The notes: generated from the letters alone by a model not told the origin. A DNA stretch of 64,000 nucleotides from Muribacter muris (GCF_001038205.1 NZ_JWIZ01000008.1:1-64000); one strand, 5' to 3'. Positions 18,546 through 28,390 are shown, counted from the stretch's first letter. Program-made: numbers and translations.

Positions 18546-19697
18546 ATGAAATCAAAAACATACGATAAAAACTTCCCCGTATTAACCGCAGAGCAACTTG
18601 CCGAAAACCGTAAAAAGAAAGTGATTTGCGGAATGTCCGGCGGAGTGGACTCTTCCGTATCTGCTTTCATTCTTCAACAGCAGGGCTATCAAGTAGAAGG
18701 CCTATTTATGAAGAATTGGGAAGAAGATGACGATACGGACTACTGCACTGCCGCTGCCGATCTTGCCGATGCGCAGGCGGTTTGCGATAAGTTAGGGATA
18801 AAATTACACAAAATCAATTTTGCCGCAGAATATTGGGATAATGTTTTCGAACATTTTTTAGCGGAATACAAGGCAGGACGCACACCAAACCCGGATATTC
18901 TGTGTAATAAAGAGATTAAATTCAAAGCCTTTTTGGAATATGCTGCAGAAGATTTAGGGGCGGATTATATTGCTACCGGTCATTATGTCCGTCGTTCTCC
19001 GCACGCTCAACAGCCTCAATTATTACGGGGGCTGGATAGTAATAAAGATCAAAGTTATTTCCTCTATACGTTGAGCGAACAGCAAGTTGCGCAAAGTTTG
19101 TTTCCCGTCGGTGAATTAGAAAAACCGATTGTACGGGCGATTGCCGACGACTTAGGTCTGGCAACGGCGAAGAAAAAGGATTCAACCGGTATCTGCTTTA
19201 TTGGTGAGCGTAAATTCAAGGATTTCTTAGCCCGCTATTTGCCGGCACAATCCGGCGAGATTAAGACGCTGGACGGTCAGGTTATTGGTCGCCACGACGG
19301 TTTGATGTACCATACTCTAGGGCAACGCAAGGGCTTAGGTATTGGCGGGGTCAAAGGGGCGGCAGAAAATGCGTGGTATGTTGTCGAAAAAGATGTGGAA
19401 AATAATGTATTGATTGTGGCACAGGGGCAGGATAATTCCGCCCTGCTCTCAAAAGGGCTAATCGCCGCACAATTGCATTGGGTCGATCGCCAACCAATTC
19501 GTCAAAATCTGCGCTGTACGGTGAAAACCCGCTATCGCCAAGCGGATATTGTGTGCGAAATCCAACCGATTGATGATGACAGTATTAGGGTTATTTTCGA
19601 TGAGCCACAAATTGCGGTTACCCCTGGTCAATCTGCTGTTTTCTACCAAGGGGAAGTGTGCCTTGGCGGCGGAGTGATTGAGCAAGCCATAAAATAA
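18546..19697 (+). CDS. mnmA: tRNA-specific 2-thiouridylase MnmA
   Basis: ATP-dependent enzyme that adds sulfur at C2 of the wobble uridine of tRNA-Lys, -Glu and -Gln. The 383-residue protein shows the PP-loop SGGVDSS at 31-37, the [16 protein letters not shown] segment, the first catalytic Cys in [12 protein letters not shown] and the second in [11 protein letters not shown]. It follows the orphan gene by 11 bases and ends at a bidirectional terminator. Confidence 0.96.
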   Translation: MKSKTYDKNFPVLTAEQLAENRKKKVICGMSGGVDSSVSAFILQQQGYQVEGLFMKNWEEDDDTDYCTAAADLADAQAVCDKLGIKLHKINFAAEYWDNVFEHFLAEYKAGRTPNPDILCNKEIKFKAFLEYAAEDLGADYIATGHYVRRSPHAQQPQLLRGLDSNKDQSYFLYTLSEQQVAQSLFPVGELEKPIVRAIADDLGLATAKKKDSTGICFIGERKFKDFLARYLPAQSGEIKTLDGQVIGRHDGLMYHTLGQRKGLGIGGVKGAAENAWYVVEKDVENNVLIVAQGQDNSALLSKGLIAAQLHWVDRQPIRQNLRCTVKTRYRQADIVCEIQPIDDDSIRVIFDEPQIAVTPGQSAVFYQGEVCLGGGVIEQAIK

Positions 19698-19699
19698 AA

Positions 19700-19724
19700 A
19701 AATCCCGCATTTGCGGGATTTTTT
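19700..19724. terminator. Bidirectional terminator mnmA/fbpC
   Basis: AAAATCCCGCA and TGCGGGATTTT arms around a short loop, with A-run and T-run on the two sides. It serves mnmA on the plus strand and fbpC on the minus strand; the fbpC stop codon lies within its flank. Confidence 0.9.
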
Positions 19725-20736
19725 AGTTGAAAAAGATCAGTTCCCGACACTGAAAGCCTACGCTCACGTTAGCGTGTAAGGGGAAATCTGCCATTTGGTA
19801 AGCGGTTAGATAGATACCGTTTATTGCAATTTGGTAGCGGTAATACTGCCCTAAGAACAATTTTTCAGCCACCGTGCCTTGCCCGTTCTCATCTTGTTTA
19901 AGCAAGATTTGTTCTGGACGGAGCATCCATTGATACTTGCCCGGTGCATAGTGCATCTCAGGGAAAAGATGATAGCGACCGATCGGGCTTTGCAGGCTGT
20001 GATCGGCATAAATTTCGCAGTCTAAATAGTTTGTTCCGCCTAAAAAATCGGCAACAAAGCGGTTGATCGGGTTATGATACAAGGCAGTGGGTGTGCCGAG
20101 CTGGACGATTTTGCCCCGATCCATTACCGCAATTTTGTCCGCAAACGCAAAGGCTTCCTCTTTACTGTGCGTAACGAAAATTGCCGGCACATTTTGGCTT
20201 TTCAAGATCTGTTTGATTTCTTGGATCATCGCATAGCGGGTTTGGCTGTCGATATTCGAAAACGGCTCGTCCAGCAGCAGTAATTCCGGTTTACAGGCTA
20301 AGGCTCTAGCGATTGCCACCCGCTGCTGCTGCCCACCGGAAAGTTCGTGGGGGAAGCGTTTTTCAAAGCCGGCTAATTTTACGACATTGAGCATTTTGCT
20401 CATTATCGCCTGACGCTCGGTTTTGTCCAGCTTGGTTAAGCCGAATTGTATATTATCCGCCACATTCAAGTGCGGAAAGAGCGCATAATCCTGAAAAATC
20501 AGCCCGATTTTGCGATCTTCCACACGGCAGCAGTGAACGGCTTTTCCTGCCAACGTTACGGTGCCGCTGCTGGTTGGCAGTAAGCCGGCAATCGCTTTAA
20601 GTAGCGTGGTTTTACCGCAGCCGCTTGCTCCCAGCAAACAGACAATTTCGTTTTCACCCACTTCTAAATCCAATGATTGTAAAATGTGATTTTGCCCGAA
20701 TTGGCAACTTAAATTTTGAATTGCTAATAATGTCAT
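19723..20736 (-). CDS. fbpC: Ferric iron ABC transporter ATPase
   Basis: Cytoplasmic ATPase of the FbpABC (AfuABC-type) iron importer, 337 residues. Walker A GASGCGKTT at 36-44, signature [15 protein letters not shown] and Walker B LLLLDEPFSNID are visible. The C-terminal third is a TOBE-like regulatory domain. It starts one base after the fbpB stop. Confidence 0.93.
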   Translation of the reverse strand: MTLLAIQNLSCQFGQNHILQSLDLEVGENEIVCLLGASGCGKTTLLKAIAGLLPTSSGTVTLAGKAVHCCRVEDRKIGLIFQDYALFPHLNVADNIQFGLTKLDKTERQAIMSKMLNVVKLAGFEKRFPHELSGGQQQRVAIARALACKPELLLLDEPFSNIDSQTRYAMIQEIKQILKSQNVPAIFVTHSKEEAFAFADKIAVMDRGKIVQLGTPTALYHNPINRFVADFLGGTNYLDCEIYADHSLQSPIGRYHLFPEMHYAPGKYQWMLRPEQILLKQDENGQGTVAEKLFLGQYYRYQIAINGIYLTAYQMADFPLHANVSVGFQCRELIFFN

Positions 20737-20737
20737 T

Positions 20738-22390
20738 CTAACGCCCTTTTTGTGATTGGGAGATCAGGGAACGTGTCAGCCAAATGACCGGAATCAGCCC
20801 GACCAACACCAGCACAATGGCAGGCAGGGCGGCACGTTCTAATTGTTCATCGGAAGTAAAGGTAAAAACGTAAGTAGCGAGAGTATCGAAATTGAAAGGG
20901 CGTAGCAATAGTGAAGCATTCAGCTCTTTCATACTCTCAATAAATACCATCAAGGTTGCGGTAATTAACCCCTTATAAATCAATGGGATATGTATCCGCT
21001 TAAACATCGGTAAGCCGCTTTGCCCCATTGTTTGACTTGCCATATCCAACGAAGGCGAAACACGCCCCAAGCACGCATCAAGACTGCCGATCGCCATTGC
21101 CAAAAAGCGAATCGTATAAGCCAGCACTAAGGCGAACAGTGAGCCGGAAAAAATCAGCCCTACCGGCGATAATCCCATTGATTTTAGCAAACTGTGTAAC
21201 TGGTGATCGGCGAAGGTGAGCGGTGAGAGTAAGCCGATTGCCAGTACCGTGCCGGGAATGGCGTAGCCAAAACTGGACAGCCCCAACGACAAGCGGGTGG
21301 TTCGGGCAAAAAATTTGCTCTCTTTTGAAAGGCGGTGCGCTAAATGGAGCAATAACGCAACCGAAACCGTGCAAATCGCTGCAATTGCAGACACTTTGAG
21401 GCTATTTAACGCAAATTTGACGAAATCTAAGTTCCACGATTGTTCGAAATAGTGAAAAGACCAAAAAATCAACCGTCCGAACGGAATAAAAAATGCCAGA
21501 CCTAGAAGCCCCCAGCACCACGCCAGTGCCAAGACAGTTTGCCAGCGGGATAAGGTTTTAAAGGCGGTTTTTTTCTCATAGCCCCGCTGATAATTTTTTT
21601 GTTGGCGGCGGCTGTATTGTTCCAAACAGATAAACAGGAAAATCATCAGCAGCATAAAAATCGCAATGCGGCTTGCTGTGCCTAAATCGTGAAAACTCAA
21701 CCACGAGTCGTAAATCGCTGTGGTTAATGTCGGCACGGCGAAATAGGCGACCGTGCCGAAATCGCCTAAGGTTTCCATTGCAACTAAAGCGATGCCCACG
21801 GCGATTGCCGGTCTGATCATCGAAAAGGTAATACGGCGGAAAATTTGGCTCGGCGAAGCGCCCATTATTTTGGCACTGTGGAGTAAATTTTCCGATTGCT
21901 CCAAAAATGCCACTCTTACCAGCAGGAAAATATAGGGGTAAAGTACCAATGCCAGCACAAAGCACGCACCGTACAGGGTGCGGATTTGGGGAAACCAATA
22001 GTCGCTTGGGCGTTGCCAGCCAAAAATTTCCCGTAGTAATCCCTGAAATGCACCGGAATAATCAAGCAGATCCGTATAAAGATAGGCAATCAGGTAAGCG
22101 GGCATTGCCAGCGGTAGGCACAATAGCCATTGTAGTGAGCGTTGCCCCCAAAATTGATAATTAGCCACCAACCACGCAGACGGCAGCGCAAACAGCAATG
22201 CCAGCCCGACCGTGCCAATCACCAATAATGCCGAGTTGATCACATAGCTGCCCAACATTGTTTGCCATAAATGGCGGAGGTTATCCATTTCACCGCTGAG
22301 GGCGTGATAGCCGATCGCCAGTAACGGCAATAAAATAAACAGGGCGGTTAGAATTGCCGAGAATTTCCAAGGGAGGTAACGGAGGTTCAT
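20738..22390 (-). CDS. fbpB: Ferric iron ABC transporter permease
   Basis: Inner-membrane permease, 550 residues, about twelve helices. It is the double-length form with two copies of the binding-protein-dependent permease domain, each carrying an EAA-type loop (MGASPSQIFRRITFSMIRPAI near 180-200 and MGQSGLPMFKRIHIPLIYKGL near 458-478). That is the usual build for Fbp/Sfu iron importers. It lies 120 bases after fbpA, with a strong hairpin in the gap. Confidence 0.93.
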   Translation of the reverse strand: MNLRYLPWKFSAILTALFILLPLLAIGYHALSGEMDNLRHLWQTMLGSYVINSALLVIGTVGLALLFALPSAWLVANYQFWGQRSLQWLLCLPLAMPAYLIAYLYTDLLDYSGAFQGLLREIFGWQRPSDYWFPQIRTLYGACFVLALVLYPYIFLLVRVAFLEQSENLLHSAKIMGASPSQIFRRITFSMIRPAIAVGIALVAMETLGDFGTVAYFAVPTLTTAIYDSWLSFHDLGTASRIAIFMLLMIFLFICLEQYSRRQQKNYQRGYEKKTAFKTLSRWQTVLALAWCWGLLGLAFFIPFGRLIFWSFHYFEQSWNLDFVKFALNSLKVSAIAAICTVSVALLLHLAHRLSKESKFFARTTRLSLGLSSFGYAIPGTVLAIGLLSPLTFADHQLHSLLKSMGLSPVGLIFSGSLFALVLAYTIRFLAMAIGSLDACLGRVSPSLDMASQTMGQSGLPMFKRIHIPLIYKGLITATLMVFIESMKELNASLLLRPFNFDTLATYVFTFTSDEQLERAALPAIVLVLVGLIPVIWLTRSLISQSQKGR

Positions 22391-22434
22391 TTTTCTGTGA
22401 ATGATAAATTAAGGGGCTTATTTTAAATGCCAAA

Positions 22435-22484
22435 ACGAGCTTTAACAAATTTTAGTGAAGATCTCACCGCTTGTTAAAGCTCGT
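22435..22484 (-). promoter_or_regulatory. Perfect 14-bp hairpin between fbpA and fbpB
   Basis: ACGAGCTTTAACAA (22435-22448) is perfectly complementary to TTGTTAAAGCTCGT (22471-22484). The uptake signal ACCGCTTGT (22466-22474) is part of the loop and right arm. In RNA it should protect or terminate the 3' end of the fbpA part, giving more binding protein than permease. Confidence 0.75.
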
Positions 22485-22510
22485 CAATCAATTAAAACGC
22501 ACTTTAATGA

Positions 22511-23527
22511 TTAAAATTCATCAAATTTGACTTCATCAACCAATTTTAATGCTTTTTCATAGTTTTTAGCGATTGTTTCAAGTTTAAGGGTATCCGCTGT
22601 GAACGAACCCCAACCTTTGACTAAATCGGACGGTTCAACGCCGGCTTTAACCGGATATTCGTGGTTTAATGTCGCATATAATTTTTGCGCATTTTCACCG
22701 CTTAAATACTCGACTAATTTTACCGCATTGGCCTTGTTCGGTGCATATTTTGCTAATGCCACGCCGCTGATATTAACGTGTGTGCCGTATTTGCCTGCCG
22801 GGAAGTTAATCACCGCTGCTTCCGCCCACGATCTTTGTTTTTCGTCATCAAGCATCTTACCGTAGTAGTAGCTGTTGCCTAAAGAGTAGTCGCAGATACC
22901 TTCTTTGATCGCTTTGACTTGATCACGGTCGCCGCCTTGCGGTTTGCGTGCAAGATTTGCTTTTAAGCCTTCTAGGAACGCTTTCGTTTTCGCTTCGCCG
23001 TAATGTTCAATCATTGAAGCAAATAATGATACGTTGTAAGCGCTTTTACCTGAACGTACGCAGACTTTGCCTTTGTATTCCGGTTTGGCTAAATCAAGGT
23101 AGCCGAAATCCGCCGGCAGTTTACCGACACGATCTTTGGAAGAGTAGATCACACGCGCCCGTGTGGTTAAACCGTACCATTTACCTTCGGAATCACGGAA
23201 CTGCGCCGGAATATTCTCTTGTAATGTTTTGGTGCTAAACGGTTGGGCTAAGCCTTCATTGACAATTTGCATCACACGGGAAATATCCACCGTTAATAGC
23301 ACGTCCGCCGGGCTTAGCTCGCCTTCTTGCTTCACACGCTCAACCAAACCTTTATCGGCAAAGATCACATTCACCTTAATCCCGCTCTCTTTTTCAAATT
23401 CTTTCAGCATCGGCTCAATTAAATAAGGCTGACGGTAAGAATAGACATTCACTTCGTTAGCGGCAAAGGCGGAAGTGGACGCTAAAGCAGACAGGGATAA
23501 CGCAAGGGTTGAAAGGGATTTTTTCAT
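22511..23527 (-). CDS. fbpA: Periplasmic ferric iron-binding protein FbpA
   Basis: 338-residue solute-binding protein with a signal peptide cut at about residue 22 (SAFA-ANEV). Tyr164, Tyr220 and Tyr221 become mature Tyr142, Tyr198 and Tyr199, the residues known to hold ferric iron in Mannheimia haemolytica FbpA. The YYY run at 220-222 is plainly visible. It is the first gene of fbpABC; a Fur-type box lies about 75 bases upstream. Confidence 0.94.
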   Translation of the reverse strand: MKKSLSTLALSLSALASTSAFAANEVNVYSYRQPYLIEPMLKEFEKESGIKVNVIFADKGLVERVKQEGELSPADVLLTVDISRVMQIVNEGLAQPFSTKTLQENIPAQFRDSEGKWYGLTTRARVIYSSKDRVGKLPADFGYLDLAKPEYKGKVCVRSGKSAYNVSLFASMIEHYGEAKTKAFLEGLKANLARKPQGGDRDQVKAIKEGICDYSLGNSYYYGKMLDDEKQRSWAEAAVINFPAGKYGTHVNISGVALAKYAPNKANAVKLVEYLSGENAQKLYATLNHEYPVKAGVEPSDLVKGWGSFTADTLKLETIAKNYEKALKLVDEVKFDEF

Positions 23528-23599
23528 TGGTTTTCCTCCATAGGGCTTTATTATGTCGATAAAAACGGCAAAATTCTAAAAGGTTCGTAAAATGCTGTC

Positions 23600-23618
23600 A
23601 ATAAGAATTATTCTTATT
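23600..23618 (-). promoter_or_regulatory. Fur box of fbpABC
   Basis: AATAAGAATTATTCTTATT is a perfect 9-1-9 palindrome closely matching the 19-bp Fur consensus, lying upstream of fbpA. It predicts iron repression of the operon, in keeping with its function. Confidence 0.8.
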
Positions 23619-23712
23619 CGTGCAAGGCTTACAAATTGTTGCAATTAGCCAAACCGTTTTTGCCTATTTTTCACCTTATCTGACCGTTTGTTGCCGATTT
23701 TTCCCGTATTAT

Positions 23713-23860
23713 GTAGCAAATGCACAAAAATAGACATTTTAACAGAATGTAGGGACACACTGCGTGTGTCCTTTTATAAAAATCAAATTATTTCAATAGG
23801 TTAAAATCCGGACACACTCAGTGTGTCCCTACAAGCGAATGAAAAACAACTTTGTGCAAC
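23713..23860. repeat. MITE-like palindromic element, copy B
   Basis: A 148-bp copy in inverted orientation to the element at 3270-3416, with the same ends (GTAGCAAATGCACAAA and TTTGTGCAAC) and the same inner GGACACAC palindromic arms. One arm has a change (ACTCAGTGTG for ACGCAGTGTG type) so the arms are no longer perfect. It lies between two divergent genes. Confidence 0.85.
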
Positions 23861-23930
23861 TGCTAATAATATTGGATTTTTCTCGAAAGGCGGTTGCACC
23901 TAAGCTGAAAAAGCCGATAATAGCCTTTTT

Positions 23931-24698
23931 ATGATTGAGATTTCCGGCACAATGCACACAACGGCTTCCGGCAATAAGCCTTTACCGGTTTATTTGCAGA
24001 TTAAAAACACGATTTTATCCCGCATTCACAAGGGGCGTTGGAAAGCGGGTAGCACCATTCCAACAGAAATGGCGTTAAGCCAAGAATTTGGCGTGTCTCG
24101 AATGACGGTCAATCGTGCGCTTAAAGAGCTGACGGCGGAGCGGGTGTTGGTACGTCGTCAGGGGTCGGGAACAATGGTCGCCCAACAGCAGTTCAACCAT
24201 ACGTTTATTGAAGTGCGTAACATTGCCAAAGATATTAAACAGGCAAAGCGGCAATACCGTGCCGAAGTTTTGGCACTTACCAGTCAGCTCTTTAATGCCC
24301 TGCCGCCTGCGGTAAAAACCGCTTTTCTGAACAGTGAAAAGCCAAATATGCCGGAAAACACGCCGATATTCTCCGTTGAGATTGTGCATTACGCAGATAA
24401 TGAGCCGTTACAATATGAAGAGCGCTGGGTGGATAGCCGCTTTGTCCCTGCATTTTTAGAGCAGGATTTCAGTGTGGTGAATACCAGCGACTATTTAATT
24501 GCCCTTGTGCCGCTTGAAAGCGGGCAATACGCCATTAGTGCCGTTTTAGCTACCGACAATGTCGCTGCCGCCTTAAATTTATCAAGACCTTCAGCAGTGC
24601 TACGTTTGAGCCGTAGCACTTGCTCACAAGGGCAGGTGGTAACTTATGTCAATATGTGGCACGCCGGCGAACGTTTCCAATTCAGCGGTCAGCTTTGA
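23931..24698 (+). CDS. hutC: Histidine utilization repressor HutC (GntR family)
   Basis: 255-residue transcription factor with an N-terminal winged-helix GntR domain (about 18-85, including EFGVSRMTVNRALKELTAERVL) and a UTRA effector domain (about 95-245) that in this family binds urocanate. The start at 23931 is uncertain; Met8 (23952) is possible. It is transcribed toward hutI and its 3' end overlaps the 3' end of hutI by 10 bases. Likely target: the palindrome at 30118 before hutU. Confidence 0.92.
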   Translation: MIEISGTMHTTASGNKPLPVYLQIKNTILSRIHKGRWKAGSTIPTEMALSQEFGVSRMTVNRALKELTAERVLVRRQGSGTMVAQQQFNHTFIEVRNIAKDIKQAKRQYRAEVLALTSQLFNALPPAVKTAFLNSEKPNMPENTPIFSVEIVHYADNEPLQYEERWVDSRFVPAFLEQDFSVVNTSDYLIALVPLESGQYAISAVLATDNVAAALNLSRPSAVLRLSRSTCSQGQVVTYVNMWHAGERFQFSGQL

Positions 24699-25942
24699 GG
24701 CTGAAATGCCACGGCTTTGCCGCCGATATAAAGGGCTGCCAACCGATTTTGCCCGATGAGGTAACTCAAATCGGCGGGGCGATCAATATCCCACAAGCAG
24801 ATATCCGCATCATAACCGACGGCTAATTTCCCTTTGTGATGTTGTATGCCCAATGCGCAAGCGGCGTGGTAAGTCGTGCCGGCTAGGGCTTCCTCCGGTG
24901 TGAGCCTAAATAAAGTACACGCCATATTCATCGCCAGTAGCAATGAAGTAGAGGGCGAAGTGCCGGGGTTGCAATCGGTCGAAACCGCCATTTTCAGCCC
25001 GGCTTGCCGCATTGCCGTAATCGGTGGGTGTTGTGTTTCCCTTAACAGATAAAAAGCAGTGGGTAAAAGCACGCCGACCGTTCCCGCTTGTGTCATTTTT
25101 GCAATGCTTTCTTCGCTTAAATATTCGATATGGTCGGCGGATAAGCCGCCAAATTCTGCGACTAACCCGCCACCGCCGGAGTCGGAAAGCTGCTCGGCGT
25201 GTAATTTAACCGGCAGTCCAAGCTGCTTGGCTTGCTCAAACAGGCGTTTGACTTGCGCAGGGGTAAACGCAATATGTTCACAAAAGGCATCAACGGCATC
25301 GATCAGCCCTTCTTGAGCTAAGATCACCAGCCACTCGCAAACTTGCTCGATATACGCAGCTTCTCGCCCTTGATACTCTTGCGGGGTGGCGTGTGCTGCT
25401 AAATAAGTGGTTTTTACCATGATGCCGTACTTATCGGCTAAATGGCGAGCGACTTTCAGCATTTTCCGCTCCGTTGCCAAATCCAGTCCATAGCCCGATT
25501 TGATTTCTACCGTTGCCACCCCCTGCGCCATCAAGTCTCGAAGCCGTTTTTCTGCCGATTGGCATAATGTGTCAAAACTTGCCTGACGGGTGGCATTGAC
25601 TGTTGCCAGAATACCGCCGCCCTGTTTAGCAATCGCTTCGTAGCTTGTGCCGTTCAGCCGTGCTTCAAATTCATTACTGCGATTGCCGGCATACACAAGG
25701 TGGGTATGGCAATCAATCAAAGCAGGGGTAAGCCATTTTCCTTTCGCATTCCATACCTGCTCCGCTTTAATCGGCGGCAGATCTTGCATTTTGCCCAGCC
25801 AAATAATTTTACCTTGTGAAATGGCTAATGCACCGTCTGTTACTTGCCCGTAAGGTTCACTATCCTTTCGGTATAAATCAAAACCAAATGCTTCATTCAT
25901 TGTGGCAAGATGTGTATGAGTAATTAAAAGCTCTGCGTGCAT
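24689..25942 (-). CDS. hutI: Imidazolonepropionase
   Basis: Third step of histidine breakdown: imidazolone-5-propionate to N-formimino-glutamate. A 417-residue metal-dependent amidohydrolase; metal ligands seen include DCHTHLVYAG near 76-85, KLHAEQLSDSGG near 245-256, and STDCNPGTSP near 318-327. It starts 3 bases after hutG, in the order hutU, membrane protein, hutG, hutI. Confidence 0.95.
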   Translation of the reverse strand: MHAELLITHTHLATMNEAFGFDLYRKDSEPYGQVTDGALAISQGKIIWLGKMQDLPPIKAEQVWNAKGKWLTPALIDCHTHLVYAGNRSNEFEARLNGTSYEAIAKQGGGILATVNATRQASFDTLCQSAEKRLRDLMAQGVATVEIKSGYGLDLATERKMLKVARHLADKYGIMVKTTYLAAHATPQEYQGREAAYIEQVCEWLVILAQEGLIDAVDAFCEHIAFTPAQVKRLFEQAKQLGLPVKLHAEQLSDSGGGGLVAEFGGLSADHIEYLSEESIAKMTQAGTVGVLLPTAFYLLRETQHPPITAMRQAGLKMAVSTDCNPGTSPSTSLLLAMNMACTLFRLTPEEALAGTTYHAACALGIQHHKGKLAVGYDADICLWDIDRPADLSYLIGQNRLAALYIGGKAVAFQPQS

Positions 25943-25945
25943 TTG

Positions 25946-26953
25946 CTATTCTCCGTTTAATAATTGCTGTTCTAAGATTAAGGCGAGCAGCCTTGCCGCC
26001 ACTTTTGCGCCACGCCCGTCAATATCGTAGTGTGGGTTATATTCGGCAATGTCGATTACGCTGACTTTACCGCTTTGGATAATGGTTGAAATACAGCGTT
26101 CGGCAAAATCTAACGGCAGCCCTTTAGCCGCCACGGCACTCACTGCCGGCATTGTGCCTGCGTTCAAGCAATCCAGATCAATGGTGAGGTAGAGACGATC
26201 AAGCGGTGCGATAAAGGCTAAAATTTGCGATTCAATGGCTTGCCAAGTGAGACGGTAGCAATCGTTATCAGAGAGCATTTTCACTTTCAGTGCTTTTGCC
26301 CGCTCAAACAGTGCCGCTGTATTAGCAAATTCACTCACGCCAATGCAAAAATAGGGCAAGATCTGACTGCTTGCAGCAAGGTATTCGGCAATTTGGCGAA
26401 ATGGCGTGCCGGAAGTCGCGTATTGATCCTGCCGAAGATCGAGGTGGGCATCAAGGTTGATCACGCCGATGTTCAGCGCAAAATGCTGTGCGGACAACCC
26501 TTGATGCAGCCCTAAAAAGCTCCCCCACGCTATTTCGTGCCCGCCGCCAATCCCGATGGCAAGCCGATTTTGCATCACAATAGCAGCAATGCTATCAGCG
26601 TATTGGTGCTGCGCTTGCTCTAATAGTTCAGGGATAATGCGATCCTCATCTTGACAGTGGATTTCCCCCGCATCGCCCACTAAAGCGGAGAGTTGCTCGG
26701 CATATCGTTGCTGTAACGCCCAACTGATAGGCAATTTGGCGAGGGCTGATTTAATAATGCGTGGGGCATATTTCGCCCCGATCCGCCCTTGATTGCGGTT
26801 TACCCCCTGATCGCAGGCAAAACCGAGCAAAGCGATAGGTTGCTGCTCAAAAGCGTGGATATGTTGATACCAATACTGTGCCAGCGTATTTTCATAGGGT
26901 TCTTGGCGACCGGTATAGACAGCCTGCTCGAAAGCAGTGTATTTCACAGACAT
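25946..26953 (-). CDS. hutG: Formimidoylglutamase
   Basis: Hydrolyses N-formimino-L-glutamate to glutamate and formamide, the last step of the hut pathway. The 335-residue arginase-family enzyme shows the binuclear manganese motifs GGGHEIAWG, NLDAHLDLR and TIDLDCLNAG. This HutG form releases formamide directly, so no hutF is needed. It lies between the YjiH-type gene and hutI with gaps of 9 and 3 bases. Confidence 0.94.
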   Translation of the reverse strand: MSVKYTAFEQAVYTGRQEPYENTLAQYWYQHIHAFEQQPIALLGFACDQGVNRNQGRIGAKYAPRIIKSALAKLPISWALQQRYAEQLSALVGDAGEIHCQDEDRIIPELLEQAQHQYADSIAAIVMQNRLAIGIGGGHEIAWGSFLGLHQGLSAQHFALNIGVINLDAHLDLRQDQYATSGTPFRQIAEYLAASSQILPYFCIGVSEFANTAALFERAKALKVKMLSDNDCYRLTWQAIESQILAFIAPLDRLYLTIDLDCLNAGTMPAVSAVAAKGLPLDFAERCISTIIQSGKVSVIDIAEYNPHYDIDGRGAKVAARLLALILEQQLLNGE

Positions 26954-26962
26954 ATTTCCCCC

Positions 26963-28297
26963 TTAGTAAAGCCAGCCGAAAGTGGCGGCAAGTCGCCCGA
27001 TAGCCCCTGCCAGAACAATGCTAAGGGCGGTACGTTGAAACCAAATTATCAACATTTTCGGCAGCGAAAGCGGAATTTGGGTTGCCAGTAAGCAAGGGAT
27101 CATCGCTGAGAAAAAGAGAATACTGCTGACGGACACAATCGCCACAACAAAGCGGGTCAATGTATCGCTTTCCGCCAGCATTAGTGCGGGTAAAAACATT
27201 TCGGCGAGACCGGCAGAAATCCCTTTAGCCGCAGTCATTGGCTCGGCAAGCCCTGCCAACCACGTAAACGGCGAGAGAATCAGCCCTAATAGATCGAAGG
27301 TTGGCGTATATTTGGCAAGGAGTAAACCGACCAAGCCGATAGCGAGAATGGAAGGCACAATAGCGGCTGCCATTTCAATGCCGTCCCGCAAATTCAGCCA
27401 CAATACCCGCCAAAGACTGCCTGTGGATTGCGCAGTGTGAATGCCCGTTTCAACTGCCACCCGAAAACGTGCCGTCCAGTAGAGAGGTTGTTCAGGGCGG
27501 CTATTTTGATTATCTATGCGGCTAATCGGTGGCAGGCGGGCGGTAATTGCCGTAACCGCAAAGGTTACAATCATTGCCGACCAAAAATAGAGCATCCAAA
27601 ACGGCATAAGATTTAAGGTTTTCGCAATAATCACCATAAATGCAGTTGAAACCGTTGAAAATCCGGTTGCAATAATCACCGCTTCCCGTGCCGAATATTG
27701 CCCTTGTAAATAGACCCGATTGGTAATCAGCAGTGCTACGGAGTAGCTGCCGACAAACGAGGCGACCGCATCGATCGCCGATGCGCCCGGCGTACGCCAA
27801 ATCGGGCGCATAATCGGCTGCATTAGTACGCCCATCATTTCCAATAAACCAAAGCCAATCAAAAAGGCTAAAATTAACGCCCCGATCGGCACAATCATTC
27901 CCACCGGTAATGCCAGTTTTTCAAACAGAAAAGGCAGCATATCTTTGCTCATTAGCAGTGCTGGTGCGTTATCCGTTAAGTAAAGTGCGGCAATCACCAG
28001 CCCGATAATTTTAAAGAGCGTGAGGATTTTGTGGGTGAGGTTTTTCCGCCAACTGTGATCAAAAAACGGTTTAAACACGCCGTATAAGATCAGCAGAACC
28101 AGCAGGATCAGCGCAATTCCTCGTTGTTGATGGACTAAATAACTGGCAATATGGTCGAACAAAATCGTATTTTTGCCCGATAATTCAAACGGAATAAAAA
28201 ACATTAAAATGCCGATTGTGCTGAACACAATCATTTGTAATAACGCAATCGCACGGGGCTTTAGCGGTGGTGATGTTGTATCTGAAGGAAAGGTCAT
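26963..28297 (-). CDS. YjiH-family membrane protein in the hut operon
   Basis: 444-residue inner-membrane protein with about ten to twelve hydrophobic segments and gate-like (nucleoside-recognition type) repeats, of the YjiH family. Its location between hutU and hutG, 9 bases before hutG, argues that it serves histidine or urocanate metabolism, perhaps transport. No direct evidence for a substrate exists in the sequence. A start at 28297 follows an AAGGAAAGG site. Confidence 0.85.
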   Translation of the reverse strand: MTFPSDTTSPPLKPRAIALLQMIVFSTIGILMFFIPFELSGKNTILFDHIASYLVHQQRGIALILLVLLILYGVFKPFFDHSWRKNLTHKILTLFKIIGLVIAALYLTDNAPALLMSKDMLPFLFEKLALPVGMIVPIGALILAFLIGFGLLEMMGVLMQPIMRPIWRTPGASAIDAVASFVGSYSVALLITNRVYLQGQYSAREAVIIATGFSTVSTAFMVIIAKTLNLMPFWMLYFWSAMIVTFAVTAITARLPPISRIDNQNSRPEQPLYWTARFRVAVETGIHTAQSTGSLWRVLWLNLRDGIEMAAAIVPSILAIGLVGLLLAKYTPTFDLLGLILSPFTWLAGLAEPMTAAKGISAGLAEMFLPALMLAESDTLTRFVVAIVSVSSILFFSAMIPCLLATQIPLSLPKMLIIWFQRTALSIVLAGAIGRLAATFGWLY

Positions 28298-28352
28298 ACT
28301 TCAACTCCTTATTTAATCATTGTTGTGTTGAAATCGCGATAAAAGGGGATTG

Positions 28353-28390
28353 GCATAAATACAAGCGGTCGGTTCAGCCTGTATTTATGC
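28353..28390 (-). promoter_or_regulatory. Perfect 11-bp hairpin with uptake signal in the loop, hutU-yjiH gap
   Basis: GCATAAATACA (28353-28363) is perfectly complementary to TGTATTTATGC (28380-28390); the 16-base loop contains AGCGGTCGG of an uptake signal. It sits just after the hutU stop on the transcribed strand and could protect hutU mRNA or reduce read-through into the next gene. Confidence 0.65.

Larger units (their letters stand above)
23528..23930. other. fbpA-hutC intergenic region
   Basis: These 403 bases between divergent genes hold the fbp promoter region with its Fur box, palindromic element copy B (23713-23860), and a short stretch before hutC. No ORF of note and no HutC-type operator next to hutC were found. 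Confidence 0.7.

Noticed and set aside
21078..21374. Open frames on both strands inside fbpB, eno, hutU and malP
   Set aside because: They are phase-shifted or antisense shadows of clearly coding genes without independent start signals.
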